DNA of 64,000 nt from Azorinus chamasolen (GCA_963576725.1 OY755244.1:86051121-86115120), one strand, 5' to 3'. Positions 49,850-60,487 are shown, counted from the stretch's first letter. The notes: a model not told the origin generated them from the letters alone. A program made the numbers and translations.

Positions 49850-50065
49850 ATGCGGTTCTCTACGTCTGTACGTGTCATTGTTGTCGTTTTTCGTGTTTGC
49901 AGTTATTACTTGTGTCTCTTGCTCGCAGCGGCGATTGGCACTTATTTATGTCTGTCACACGACAAGTTTTCATTTCAAATGTCAACAAATAATGTCATTC
50001 AAATTATTAGAATACGCGCGGCCCATCTTATCTGTCACGGTACGGCCTATCACATGGCTAATTAG
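49850..50065 (+). CDS. Weak candidate ORF, N-terminal hydrophobic segment
   Basis: ATG at 49850, 71 codons, stop at 50063-50065. It begins MRFSTSVRVIVVVFRVCSYY followed by LCLLLAAAIGTYLCL, a possible type II membrane anchor, then a polar tail. A second frame (49872-50081) overlaps it and is equally hydrophobic, which argues against either. It lies between two T1 elements. No family is recognised. Confidence 0.15.
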   Translation: MRFSTSVRVIVVVFRVCSYYLCLLLAAAIGTYLCLSHDKFSFQMSTNNVIQIIRIRAAHLICHGTAYHMAN

Positions 50066-50134
50066 CTGTGTCACTCTTTAATTAGCAGGAAGAGTTATGA
50101 CATGTAAATTGTACTGAAAGTTTTAACTGCGTAA

Positions 50135-50370
50135 CCTTTTGCCTCATATAAGCGCTTTCTCACGCTATTGCAAACATAGCAGACCCAGATCAGACGGCTC
50201 CTGTAGGAGCCGTCTGATCGGGGTCTGCTTTGTTTGCTTATGACATAATATGATATCTACATTTTTGTCAAAACAAACACATTCGCCTGAAAAGATTACA
50301 TTATAAAACAACAGCTAATAAATATTCAACGTGTCATCATTTCTTGCATGAATATTGAACAGGTAAAGGG
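50135..50370 (+). mobile_element. T1 MITE with T2-like ends
   Basis: GTAA (50131-50134), CCTTTTGCCTCATATAAGCG left; TGAACAGGTAAAGGG right, TTAA (50371-50374). Hairpin GGCTCCTGTAGGAGCC. Confidence 0.8.
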
Positions 50371-50524
50371 TTAAACCTTTTAACAATAAGTAGTTAAGTA
50401 CATAAAGTTCATTTGAAAATAAATATTATAGCCTACATAGATTCTCAAATAACAAAATAATTCAATTTCTTTGTCAAACAACTGATCGACATTCCAAACA
50501 GTATAGATTCTGATGAGGCACACG

Positions 50525-50765
50525 TGGTGTGCGGTGGTCTAGTGGTAACGCATTTTACTACCAATCCGGAGGCCCGGGGTTCAAATCCCGGTCCCTCCTT
50601 GAAATTTCAGAGACGCGTTTCAGTGTCTTCTACCCACATCTCCTTTCCGCCCAGGGGTTAAAATGGGTACATGTGAGGGTCACTAGCCGGTATTGCGACT
50701 GCATGATTGCGCAATATTGTTTTTAGCAGTGCTCAATATTGTAGGCTAAATATTGTAGGCAAATG
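50525..50765 (+). mobile_element. tRNA-derived SINE-like unit
   Basis: A pol III A box (TGGTCTAGTGG, 50535-50545) and B box (GGTTCAAATCC, 50578-50588) are spaced as in a tRNA. The T arm pairs 4 of 5. The acceptor stem pairs only about 4 of 7 and there is no clear anticodon arm, so it is not a functional tRNA. A GC-richer body (CCGCCCAGGGGTTAAAATGG) follows, ending in a doubled AATATTGTAGGC. The closest feel is a Glu/Gly-type tRNA head. The 3' boundary is approximate. Confidence 0.6.
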
Positions 50766-51030
50766 ACTCAATGACTTCGGCCCCTAAGTTCTTATTGTCG
50801 TCTGCAATCCAAGTTTGTTAAATCATTCGGTAAAATAAGGAAATAAGATAAATAAATGCAAATTTCAAAGGAATAAAGCACATATATAGAAATAGAAATT
50901 GAGACAAAAAGTGAAGTCCCTGATCAGAAAGGGTTAAACATGGCTCATTCCATACTACATGTGTACACGGCAAGATGTGCGATAATATATGAAAACAGAT
51001 TGGATCGAGGCGACTGTACATTCCCTTATA
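50766..51030. other. Stretch without a recognised element
   Basis: A short GTCGTCTGCAATCCAAG (about 50797) recalls the T4 subterminal motif; nothing else. Confidence 0.35.
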
Positions 51031-51037
51031 TGTTTAA

Positions 51038-51195
51038 CCTATTCCCTCATATTGACATATTTTGATGCTATTGTCACTGTTGAAGTCATAGTGATAAAAA
51101 GAGCATTTATTCCATAGGAGTAAATTCTCTATCACCATGGATTTAAAAAAACTGTACAACTCTAAAAGTGTCCCTTTCTTTAGTAAATGTCCCTA
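51038..51195 (+). mobile_element. T3 MITE, truncated at the right
   Basis: TTAA (51034-51037), CCTATTCCCTCATATTGAC, decayed hairpin GAGCATTTATTCCATAGGAG. Confidence 0.65.
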
Positions 51196-51405
51196 TGGAA
51201 AAGACGGTTAAAGGCGGTATTGTCTTACATAAAAAAGATTATACATGTACATTGTTTTTAGAAATCATATTCTTTACCTATTGTTTTGATATTGCTGTAC
51301 GTGTTGAAACTAATACATTATTTGAATGGCAGAATTTCAACGAAAGCTTTTTACAGAATGCATTTTGATTTAGAACTTGTAGACAATGCTTTTGATTAAC
51401 GTTTT

Positions 51406-51492
51406 AACTCTTTGCATGCTAACGGTGGTGACCCTTGCCATAGTTTGAATGGAGATGAGACGCCACGTAACTCAACGTCTCACCAGGATCCA
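51406..51492 (-). mobile_element. T4b remnant
   Basis: CTCTTTGCATGCTAACGG; GGAGATGAGACGCCACGTAA..CGTCTCACCAGGATCC. Confidence 0.5.
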
Positions 51493-51499
51493 AATATAT

Positions 51500-51673
51500 A
51501 TATTATATTATGTTTTAGTTGGTATTTATGGTAGATGGCCGCTTAAAGCAAGGTGAGAGTAAAACAGAACGCTCCTATAGGAGCGTTCTGTTTTACTTTC
51601 ACCCTGCTTTAAGCAGCCACCTGCCTTTAACACAAAATACTTGATGTAATTTAGTGGCCGCTATAGAGAGGTA
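51500..51673. mobile_element. A1 MITE with both ends lost
   Basis: A perfect core (ACGCTCCTATAGGAGCGT) and inner arms up to GTTTTAGTTGGTATTTATGG and GGCCGCTATAGAGAGG, but no CAGTAAAACC on either side. Confidence 0.75.
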
Positions 51674-51716
51674 GCGACGTGCTCAAGTATCTGCCAGAAA
51701 TAACCACATGGGTTAA

Positions 51717-51924
51717 CCCTTACAACGCTGACTTTTCAAATGGAATATTCCAAAGTTCAAACAGGTCAAGCTTACGGTGAATATTTAGGGATCTTTCTAA
51801 AGAAAAGTGTAACATGACAAACAGTGCAGACCCTGATGAGAGGACTCCTCTAGGAGCCCTCTCATCTGGGTCTACACTGTTTGCAAATGACATTAGTGAC
51901 TCGTGTCCGGCACAGTAAGGGATA
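51717..51924 (+). mobile_element. T5 MITE, full length (reference copy)
   Basis: TTAA at 51713-51716 and 51925-51928. Ends CCCTTACAACGCTGAC and CGGCACAGTAAGGG. Hairpin CAGTGCAGACCCTGATGAGA..TCTCATCTGGGTCTACACTG around GACTCCTCTAGGAGCC. Confidence 0.85.
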
Positions 51925-51928
51925 TTAA

Positions 51929-52047
51929 CCCTTTACATGATGAATATATGTCGGAAGAAATAATGCCATCATGAATATTTATTTGCTGAATTTCTGTACT
52001 GGTATATGGTCGCATGATGTTTGGCTATGGCAGAAACTGTAGAGTCA
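51929..52047 (-). mobile_element. T1 MITE, truncated before its hairpin
   Basis: CCCTTTACATGATGAATAT directly after the shared TTAA (51925-51928); stops after AGAAACTGTAGAGTCAGG. Confidence 0.7.
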
Positions 52048-52099
52048 GGTCAAAGCAAATAGAAGAGACATGGGGAAATGCATGGTACTCTTATTTTAA

Positions 52100-52175
52100 C
52101 CCTTTCCTTCATATAAACGCATTTTCACGCATTTGCAAACAGAGCAGAACCATATCAGACGGCTCCTCCGTCTGT
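52100..52175 (+). mobile_element. T2 MITE, left part only
   Basis: TTAA (52096-52099), CCCTTTCCTTCATATAAACG, GCAAACAGAGCAGAACC, GACGGCTCC, then an abrupt end. Confidence 0.7.
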
Positions 52176-52254
52176 CACACATACATTGTGTGTGCATATG
52201 TTGAGTCTTATACATGTAGACCTAGTTGGAACCATATATGTAACATTGGCATAA

Positions 52255-52670
52255 ATGTAACAACTGAGTCATGCCTGTAATAGAACAGGCATAAATGTAA
52301 CAACTGAATCATCTCTGTAATACATGTAGAACAGGCATAAATGTAACGACTGAATAATGTCTGTAATAGAACAGGCATAAATGTAACAACTGCATCATGT
52401 CTGTGATAGAACAGGCATAAATGTAACGACTGAATAATGTCTGTAATAGAACAGGCATAAATGTAACAACTGCATCATGTCTGTGATAGAACAGGCATAA
52501 ATGTAACGACTGAATAATGTCTGTAATAGAACAGGCATAAATGTAACAACTGCATTTTGTCTGTGATAGAACATGCATAAATGTAACAACTGAATCATGT
52601 CTGTAATAGAAAAGGCACATATGAAACAACTGAATCATGTCTGTAATAGAAAAGGCACAAATGTAACTCT
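52255..52670. repeat. 40-bp minisatellite with 80-bp dimer order
   Basis: The unit GAACAGGCATAAATGTAACG plus ACTGAATAATGTCTGTAATA alternates with a variant (CAACTGCATCATGTCTGTGATA) at about 52340-52560. Frames on the minus strand are artefacts. Confidence 0.9.
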
Positions 52671-52739
52671 TTTGTCAAGTGTGCCACACATTCGTAGACA
52701 ATATTCATATTACCATTCCTTTCTTCTTAGTAATTTTCT

Positions 52740-52802
52740 TTCTTTCTTCTTCTTCTTCTTCTTCTTCTTCTTCTTCTTCTTCTTCTTTTTCTTCTTCTTC
52801 TG
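52740..52802. repeat. TTC microsatellite
   Basis: About 18 TTC/CTT units. Confidence 0.95.
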
Positions 52803-53365
52803 ATGACGTTGTTGTTGATGTTTATGATGACGATAATATGACGAAGACTATAAATGACTACCGTAATGATTAAGATGACGACGAATGATGATGATGATGA
52901 TGATGGTTTAGATAATTTTGATGATAAAAACCTTATAAGAGTCAGTGTCTATTGCACAACGGATGGTCCAGGTCTACGCTGTTTGCAAATTCATAAACGA
53001 TCCTTTCTTTATGCAGAAACTGAAATTTTAAAGACTTAATACAGAACATTATCAAAACTTCATAAGAAATACGGATATAAATATATCTCACTTGTAGTAA
53101 GATCACGTGACTAACAATCTACTTACTATGACAATTGATCAGAATGTAACTGAAAACACTTACGCATGAAGCGTGCTAAAATGCCACTTGTCAAGACATT
53201 AATATGCTTCATGTCGACCCTTTTTGTATTTTAAAGTCCAAACAAGATACATAGACAGCTGTGGTAAAACGCTTTTGTAAAACTCTTAACCAGTACAATA
53301 ATTAAAACTGGTTTCGTCCCTTTCTTGATAAACAAAATATTTATCATTTTATAGCAGAACAAGAT
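52803..53365. other. GAT-rich linker, then unrecognised sequence
   Basis: A GATGATGATG run at about 52886-52905 and scattered GACGAT triplets; a half hairpin GGTCTACGCTGTTTGCAAA at about 52971-52990. The rest is unrecognised. Confidence 0.4.
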
Positions 53366-53369
53366 TTGT

Positions 53370-53445
53370 ATGATTAACCGTGCAGACCTTGATCAGAGGG
53401 TAGCCCCAAGAGCCTTCTAATCTGGGTCTACACTGTGTGCAAAAT
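53370..53445. mobile_element. T5-like hairpin scar
   Basis: ACCGTGCAGACCTTGATCAG..CTAATCTGGGTCTACACTG around GGTAGCCCCAAGAGCC. Confidence 0.5.
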
Positions 53446-53605
53446 GTAAATGTCTTCTGTTATCGGTTCCTTACTTTAAGCGTTAATTACAAGTACGGCC
53501 AGTGTAGCTAATTTTTACTGGAAAAGCGAGTATGATTAAATACTTTTGTAAATATAAGCGTTAAATTTGTAACACTGTGTTGATCTACCGTCTTTCATAA
53601 TATAT

Positions 53606-53853
53606 CTTTACTTCATGAATATTCATGTAAGAAATGATGACATCGTGTACATGTTTATTAATTAGATGCACTTTTATAATGGCATATAAACACAAGAAGT
53701 TTTGACAATTGAAGAAACCGTAAATATCAGTTCTATATACATGTACATGTAGTTCTCTTAGTAAACAGAGCAGACCCAGATCAGACGGCTCCTACAGGAA
53801 CCGTCTGATCTGTGTCTTCTTTGTTTGCAAGTACTAAACAGGAGTATGTATGG
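53606..53853 (-). mobile_element. T1 MITE
   Basis: CTTTACTTCATGAATATTC left; hairpin AACAGAGCAGACCCAGATC..CTGTGTCTTCTTTGTTTGC around GGCTCCTACAGGAACC; the right end is decayed. Confidence 0.7.
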
Positions 53854-53900
53854 ACTTAATGGTTATTGTGTTTCTTGAAATCGGTCACGTCTCTATTTAA

Positions 53901-54122
53901 CTCTTTCCCTCCTAGACTATTTTAGACCCAACCTATTTGAATTAGTCTACCGAAAAGAAGCATTAAATATAGAAAAGGAGAATTTTAGAATTGCGTAGTT
54001 TTTAAACCATTGTGACAAATAGAGCATTTGCTCCAATGGAACAAATGCTGAATTTATCACAATGGTTTCAATAAATGAGTGTTTTACAGAGGCGCAAAAA
54101 AGGCTCAGTAGGAGATAATGTG
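53901..54122 (-). mobile_element. T3 MITE, full length
   Basis: TTAA at 53897-53900 and 54123-54126. Hairpin AGCATTTGCTCCAATGGAAC; ends CTCTTTCCCTCCTAGAC and TAGGAGATAATG. Confidence 0.75.
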
Positions 54123-54284
54123 TTAACATTTTAGTATATGGTGGTTAATTTGTGGCTGCGATAGTGTTCATCTTGTGCGTTGCGAAATAAAAATCTACAT
54201 ATAAGAGATACTTATATAAGACGTTTATGCTATGCAGTTCATGTTTCAACTCTAATAATTATATGTAATTAGATTTTTTAATAA

Positions 54285-54509
54285 TCCTTTCCGTGATGAA
54301 GTTTTATACAAGAAGTCATTACACCGTGAATATTAATTAGATTAGGTTTTATAATGGCATATGAATACAAAAATGCCATGACGGAATATATATATGTTTT
54401 CCATTTGCAAACAGAACAGATCCTGATCAGATGGCTTAAACAGGAGTCGTCTGATCTGGGTCTACTCTGTTTGCAAAGGCGTTAAAAGGCCTCTATATCA
54501 AGTAAAGAG
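54285..54509 (-). mobile_element. T1 MITE
   Basis: CCTTTCCGTGATGAAG left; hairpin GATCAGATGGCTTAAACAGG; right ATATCAAGTAAAGAG then TTAT. Confidence 0.65.
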
Positions 54510-54671
54510 TTATGTCTTGTATAGTATAAATTATGTCAATTTTATGCTTTCTTAACATTCAAGATTCGACTCTAGTATATGTAATTAGAGTATGCTTATT
54601 TTCATTCATATTTACTAAATTGAGACCAATGCACAATGTACATGTAACACAAACTCTTTCATGATTAACAA

Positions 54672-54743
54672 CGTACTCGATCTGGATCCAGATGAGACTG
54701 CAAGTAACTAAATTCCCGTCAGGATCTAAACTGTTTGACACCA
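54672..54743 (-). mobile_element. T4b hairpin fragment
   Basis: GATCTGGATCCAGATGAGAC..CCGTCAGGATCTAAACTG, GTTTGACACC. Confidence 0.55.
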
Positions 54744-54747
54744 TTAA

Positions 54748-56697
54748 CTCTTTCGGTGCCAAATAACTGTCGTCTGCACCTTACTGCATCAATAGGGAGG
54801 TGAGTCGTCTGCACCTTACTGTTGTCTGCATCAAATAGGGAAGAGAGTCGTCTGCACCTTACTGTTGTCTGCATCAAATAGGGAAAGTGAGTCGTCTGCA
54901 CCTTACTGTTGTCTGCATCGATAGGGACGTGAGTCGTCTGCACCTTACTGTTGTCTGCATCGATAGGGGAGTGAGTCGTCTGCACCTTACTGTTGTCTGC
55001 ATCGATAGGGGAGTGAGTCGTCTGCACCTTACTGTTGTCTGCATCAATATGGCAGTGAGTCGTCTGCACCTTAATGTTGTCTGCATCAATTAGGGAAGTG
55101 AATCGCCTGCACCTTAATGTTGTCTGCATCAACAGGGAAGTGAATCGTCTGCACCCTAATGTTGTCTACTTCAATAGGGAAGTGAATCGTCTGCACCTTA
55201 CTGTTGTCTGCATCAATAGGGAAGTGAATCGTCTGCACCTTACTGTTGTCTGCATGAATAGGAAAGTGAGTCGTCTGCACCTTACTGTTGTCTGCATCAA
55301 TAGGGGAGTGAGTCGTCTGTACTTTACTGTTGTCTGTATCATCAGGTAAGTGAGTCGTCTGCACCTTACTGTTGTCTGCATCATCAGGGAAGTGAGTCGT
55401 ATGCACCTTACTGTTGTCTGTATCAATAGGGACGCGAGTCGTCTGCACCTTACTGTTGTCTGCATCAATAGCGGAGTGAGTCGTCTGCACCTTAATGTTG
55501 TCTGTATCATCAGGGAAGTGAGTCGTCTGCACCTTACTGTTGTCTGCATCAATAGGGAAGTGAGTCGTCTGCACCTTACTGTTGTCTGTATCAATAGGGG
55601 CGTGAGTCGCCTGCACCTTACTGTTGTCTGCATCAATAGCGAAGTGAGTCGTCTGCACCTTAATGTCGTCTGTATCATCAGGGAAGTGTGTCGTCTGCAC
55701 CTTACTGTTGTCTGTATCAATAGGGAAGTGAGTCGTCTGCTCCTTACTGTTGTCTGCATCAACAGGGAAGTGAGTCGCCTGCACCTTACTGTTGTCTGTA
55801 CCAATAGGGGAGTGAGTCGTCTGCACCTCACTGTTGTCTGTATCAATAGGGATGTGTGTCGTCTGTACCTTACTGTTGTCTGTATCAATGGGGAAGTGAG
55901 TCGTCTGCACCTTACTGTTGTCAGTATCTATAGGGGAGTGAGTCGTCTGTACCCTAATGTTGTCTGCATCAATAGGGAAGTGAATAGTCTGCACCTTACT
56001 GTTGACTGCATCAATAGGGAAGTGAATCGTCTGTCTGCATCAATAGGGAAGTGAATCGTCTGCACCTTACTGTTGTCTGCATGAATAGGAAAGTGAGTCG
56101 TCTGCACCTTACTATTGTCTGCATCAATAGGGGAGTGAGTCGTCTGTACTTTACTGCTGTCTGCATCATCAGGGAAGTGAGTCGTATGCACCTTACTGTT
56201 GTCTGTATCAATAGGGACGCGAGTCGTCTGCACCTTACTGTTGTCTGCATCAATAGCGGAGTGAGTCGTCTACACCTTAATGTTGTCTGTATCATCGGGG
56301 AAGTGAGTCGTCTGCACCTTAATGTTGTCTGTATCATCAGGGAAGTGAGTCGTTTGTACCTTACTGTTGTCTGTATCAATAGGGAAGTGAGTCGTCTGCA
56401 CCTTACTGTTGTCTGTATCAATAGGGGAGTGAGTCGTCTGCACCTTACTGTTGTCTGTATCAATAGGGGGGGTGAGTCGTCTGCACCTTACTGTTGTCTG
56501 TATCAATAGGGAAGTGATTCGTCTGTACCTTAATGTTGTCTGCATCAATAGGGAAGTGAGCTTTTCTTTAGTTTCTTAAAATTGTATAAGCGTGTAAAAC
56601 TGTTTGAATCCAGAAGAAACTCTGAGTTACTTGGCATCACTTCTTGGTCCAAAATGTTTTCATATGGAATCATGATTTCGCTTTCGGCGCCGAAAGA
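54748..56697 (+). mobile_element. T4 MITE swollen by an internal 42-bp array
   Basis: The left end CTCTTTCGGTGCCAAATAAC follows TTAA (54744-54747). The right end TTCGGCGCCGAAAGAG stops at 56697, with the TTAA decayed to GTAAA. A decayed T4 hairpin (CTGTTTGAATCCAGAAGAAA..CACTTCTTGGTCC) is at 56600-56655. Everything between the left end and that hairpin is the array. A normal T4 is about 210 bp; this one is 1950. Confidence 0.7.
54768..56562. repeat. 42-bp minisatellite (GTGAGTCGTCTGCACCTTAC), about 42 copies
   Basis: The unit continues TGTTGTCTGCATCAATAGGG plus AA. Because 42 is divisible by three, frames stay open on both strands (longest 302 codons, minus, a 14-residue repeat). These are artefacts. 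A block at about 55238-55520 recurs at about 56070-56310 with the same variant order, so the array has a duplicated segment. Confidence 0.95.
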
Positions 56698-56819
56698 GTA
56701 AATGAACTATTGAAATGATTTAGGGAATATAAAAGAGTTGATCATCGAAACAGACGAATAGTTTTACAGTTTATTCTTATTCATGTCTAAAGTAAGTGCT
56801 GGAAAAAAATCCGATTTAA

Positions 56820-57027
56820 CCCTTTCGCTGCCAAACTCTGTCGTCTGCTAACTTTGTCGTCTGCTACAAAATTTCATTTTTTTTTATTTTCTTCATTTTT
56901 GTTTCAAAAACATAGTAACAATAACAAACGGTTCGGATCCTGATGAGACGCCGAGTTACTCGGCGTCTCATCTGGATCCAAACTGTTTGCATAAGTAATC
57001 ACAGATCCGGCATCGGCAGTGAAAGGG
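56820..57027 (+). mobile_element. T4 MITE, full length (reference copy)
   Basis: TTAA at 56816-56819 and 57028-57031. Ends CCCTTTCGCTGCCAAACTC and ATCGGCAGTGAAAGGG. Two TTGTCGTCTGC copies near the left end. Perfect hairpin centre GACGCCGAGTTACTCGGCGTC. Confidence 0.9.
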
Positions 57028-57091
57028 TTAAAGGTCCGTGGACTTTGATACCTGTCAAATCGTTCACAAACGATTTTTAATTTTCTATTGA

Positions 57092-57288
57092 CCCTTAAAT
57101 TGCCGTGAAAAAATGTCTGCTCAAATTTGAATCTGGTACAATTGTGACTACTTCCCACTTGATGAAGCATTTGAGAAACTATTGGCAGAGTGTCAAACAG
57201 TTTGGATCCTGATGAGACGCCGAGTTACTCGGCGTCTCATCTGGATCCAAGCTGTTTGCAAATGCGATTCAGGATAGCGCGATAACGT
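57092..57288 (+). mobile_element. T4b MITE, full length (reference copy)
   Basis: TTGA (57088-57091), CCCTTAAATTGCCGTGAAAA left; GCTCAAATTTGAATCTGG; hairpin with GAGTGTCAAACAGTTTGGAT and the centre GCCGAGTTACTCGGC; right end near TTAA 57289-57292. Confidence 0.75.
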
Positions 57289-57292
57289 TTAA

Positions 57293-57595
57293 TTGAAATT
57301 TAGTGAGATTTTAGAGTGTCACCCAGGTTCTCATACTGAATGAATACCGAAACCAATCTGATCGGCCATAAACCAACCTCATTTCTTAAAAAGTTGCTGA
57401 GCAACAGAAGCTTGTTCTGTGATAAAAGTTTTAAGACGTCCATGCATCTATTGCTTAATTAAGTGTTTGTTTAGCATAAAAATGGCAATTATTGAATGCT
57501 CTTTGGTTGCTATGAGTACAGTTTTGAACAACTTCGTTTGAATGAGTCTTGTATAATCTCGTTATAGCTTTGTGCTGTGCATTGTACAGTGCAGC
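57293..57595. other. Stretch without a recognised element
   Basis: The minus frame 57455-57697 enters the A5 element and is not supported. Confidence 0.35.
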
Positions 57596-57596
57596 C

Positions 57597-57783
57597 CCTC
57601 TAAATTGCCCATCAAACAGAGGTTTAATTCTAGGTGTTACGGTAGGTGGTGGCAGGACGGAAGTTCTGCAGAAAGCGCATGCAGTGACTTTCTGCATTAG
57701 TTTCGGCTTTCATTAAGCAACCCTATGCTGTCCAAGACACCTATGTTTATTTACAAAGTGGTCACCTTAGATGAGATTTACTG
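57597..57783 (+). mobile_element. A5 MITE, full length
   Basis: TA at 57595-57596. Left CAGTGCAGCCCCTCTAAATTG; right TTAGATGAGATTTACTGTG. Core GCAGAAAGCGCATGCAGTG. Confidence 0.7.
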
Positions 57784-57939
57784 TGTCACTAGGTCGGCAA
57801 TGGTCGTCATCTAAACGTGCACATTCAAACATTATCTATGTTTGCGGATTATGGACACCAGATAAAACGGTTGTATGTAAGCGCAGATTCTTACGAAAGA
57901 ACTTGCGCTGTTCTCGACGGTAATTTACAAAATGCATGA

Positions 57940-57957
57940 GGGAGGAGGAGGAGGAGA

Positions 57958-57993
<36 letters not shown>

Positions 57994-58562
57994 CACACAC
58001 AGAGACAGACAGAAACAGATAGACAGACAGACAGACAGAGACAGAGAGATAGACAGACAGACAGACAGAGACAAAGACAGACAGAGAGACATAGACAGAG
58101 ACAGAGAGGAGAGATAGACAGACAGAGAGAGAAAGAGACAAAGAGAGAGAGAGAGAGGGGGACAGAGAGAGAGAGAGAGAAAAAAACAGAGAAAGACAGA
58201 GAGACAGAGAGAGAGAAACACACACAGACAGAGATAAACAGATAGAATGAGACATAAAGACACAGAAAAAGAGAAATACAGACAGACAGACAGACAGACA
58301 GACAGAGACAAAGACATACAGACAGAGACGGAGATAGAGAGATAGAGAGGAGAGATTGACAGAGACAGACATACACAGAGAGATAGAGACAGATAGAGAG
58401 AAAGAGGGAGCGAGGGACAGAGAGATACACACACAGAAACAGACAGAGAGACACACACAGAGACTGAGAAACAGAGAGAGTCAGGCAGAGAGACAGAGAC
58501 ACAGACAGAGACAGCGAGACACAGAGAGAGACAGATACAGAGAAACAGGAAGAGAGAGAGAC

Positions 58563-58599
<37 letters not shown>

Positions 58600-59665
58600 G
58601 GCAGAGACAGAGAGACAGGCAGACAGACAGACAGACAGGCAGGCAGACAGACAGATACATAGAAACACAAAAAGAGAGAGAGAGAGAGGGACACACATAG
58701 AGAGAGACAGAGATATATTGAGAGAGACAGAGAGATAGACAGAGAGACAGATAGACACAGATAGAGAGACAGAGAGAAAGACACAGAGAGAGACACACAC
58801 AGAGACACAGAGAGACAGAGGGAGAGACAGACAGACAGACAGACAGACAGGCAGACAGACAGACAGAAACACAGAAAAAGAGAGACAGCGAGGGACACAC
58901 ACATAGAGAGAGACAGAGACAGAGATGGACACAGAGGGGCAGAGAGAGAGACACACACACAGACAGACAGAGAGACACACACAGAGAATGAGAGAGAGTG
59001 AGAGAGACAGAGAGAGTCAGGCAGAGAGACAGACAGAGACAGCGAGACAGAGAGAGATGGAAAGAGAGAGAAAGAGGGAAACAGAGACAGAGAGACAGGC
59101 AGAGAGAGAAACAGAGAGACACACAGAGAGAAAGAGAGAGACAGACAGAGAGGCAGAGAGAGAGTCAGAGACAGAGAGACAGGCAGACAGACAGATAGAT
59201 AGTCAGGCAGGCAGACAGACAGACAGACAAATACATAGAAACACAGAAAAAGAGAGACAGAGAGGGACACAGAGAGAGACAGAGAGGCAGAGATAGATAG
59301 AGAGAAACAGAGACAGATAGAGACAGAGAGAGATAGACAGACAGACAGACACACAGAGAGTCAGAGAGAGAAAGCGAGAGAGAGTCAGACAGAGAGAGAG
59401 ACAGAGAGAAAGACAGAGAGAGACACACAGAGAGACACACAGAGAGACAGACAGGGAGACAGAGACAGAGAGAGACACAGACAGACATACAGACAGACAG
59501 ACATATAGACAGAGAGACAGACAGGCAGGCAGACAGACAGACAGACAGACAGGCAGACAGACAGAAGTACAGAAAAAGAGAGACAGCGAGGGACAGAGAG
59601 AGAGAGAGAGATGGACAGAGAGAGAGACAGAGATATATAGAGAGAGACAGAGAGAGAGAGAGAGG

Positions 59666-59733
<68 letters not shown>

Positions 59734-59955
59734 GAGAGATAGACAGACAGAGACAGACAGACAGACCCGACAGACACCGACAGGCAGACAGACCAGACAG
59801 ACAAACAGAGACAGACAGACAGACAGACAAACATACCAGACAGACAGACAGGCAGACACACACATATACACACAGACCGACACAAAGACAGACACACACA
59901 GACAGACACACAAACAGACAGACGTACATATAAACAGACTTGCACACAGACAGAC
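57940..59955. repeat. GAGA/CAGA purine-rich microsatellite, 2 kb
   Basis: Almost pure purine-rich GAGA and CAGA on the plus strand for about 2.0 kb, with longer GA runs at 57955-57990 and 59655-59730. The minus strand opens frames up to 487 codons made of S, L, C and V, and the plus strand R/E/T/D frames. All are artefacts. Confidence 0.97.
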
Positions 59956-59959
59956 AGAG

Positions 59960-60310
59960 GCAGAGAGCACCTATTCTAGTGGACCACATTAATTGTGTTT
60001 GTTTCGTTACAGCAGTAACATATACATTATTGCATGTACGTTTGTGATGCGAAACCAGTTAGGTAATATTGATTGCCTTTTTTGGATATGTATGTTGCAT
60101 ATATGGTTTAAATATTAAGTCCATTTAATTTCATATTCTATGTATCCGTTACGCGTCCGTTTATCAAGTTGCCTAACTAGTTAGGAGATATTGATTGAGT
60201 GTAGGTTATACTTGTACAACAGTTCAACGCAACTTTGTAGTCGAACAGCAAAGTTCGTTACAGACTGAACTAAGGTAAAATTTAGCTAAAATAGGTTGAT
60301 TTCCACGCTA
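59960..60310. other. Stretch with a diverged direct repeat
   Basis: GTTAGGTAATATTGATTG (60057) and AGTTAGGAGATATTGATTGA (60179) are similar words about 120 bp apart. Nothing else is recognised. Confidence 0.35.
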
Positions 60311-60314
60311 TTAA

Positions 60315-60423
60315 CCCTTTCCTTCATATAAACATCCTTTCACTCATTTGCAAACAGAGAAGACCCAGATCAGACGGTTCCTATAGGAACCGTCTAATCA
60401 GGGTCTGCCCTGTTTACTTATGC
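60315..60423 (+). mobile_element. T2 MITE, left half with intact hairpin
   Basis: TTAA (60311-60314), CCCTTTCCTTCATATAAAC, hairpin GACGGTTCCTATAGGAACCG; then an A2 fragment (CATTAAGCAACCACCTG). Confidence 0.75.
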
Positions 60424-60487
60424 ATTAAGCAACCACCTGATTTTAACACTCCTGTGTTTAATAAAAATTGTCAGTTTCTACTGTGTA

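Noticed and set aside
50525..50600. A functional tRNA gene
   Set aside because: The acceptor stem pairs only about 4 of 7 and no anticodon arm can be drawn. A SINE head fits better.
55086..55994. 302-codon minus-strand repeat protein (14-residue unit)
   Set aside because: The 42-bp minisatellite unit is a multiple of three, so many frames stay open on both strands. No start context, and it lies inside a swollen MITE.
57891..59354. 487-codon minus-strand frame and several overlapping long frames
   Set aside because: Read-through of a GAGA/CAGA microsatellite. All frames on both strands are open and the composition is almost only S, L, C and V.
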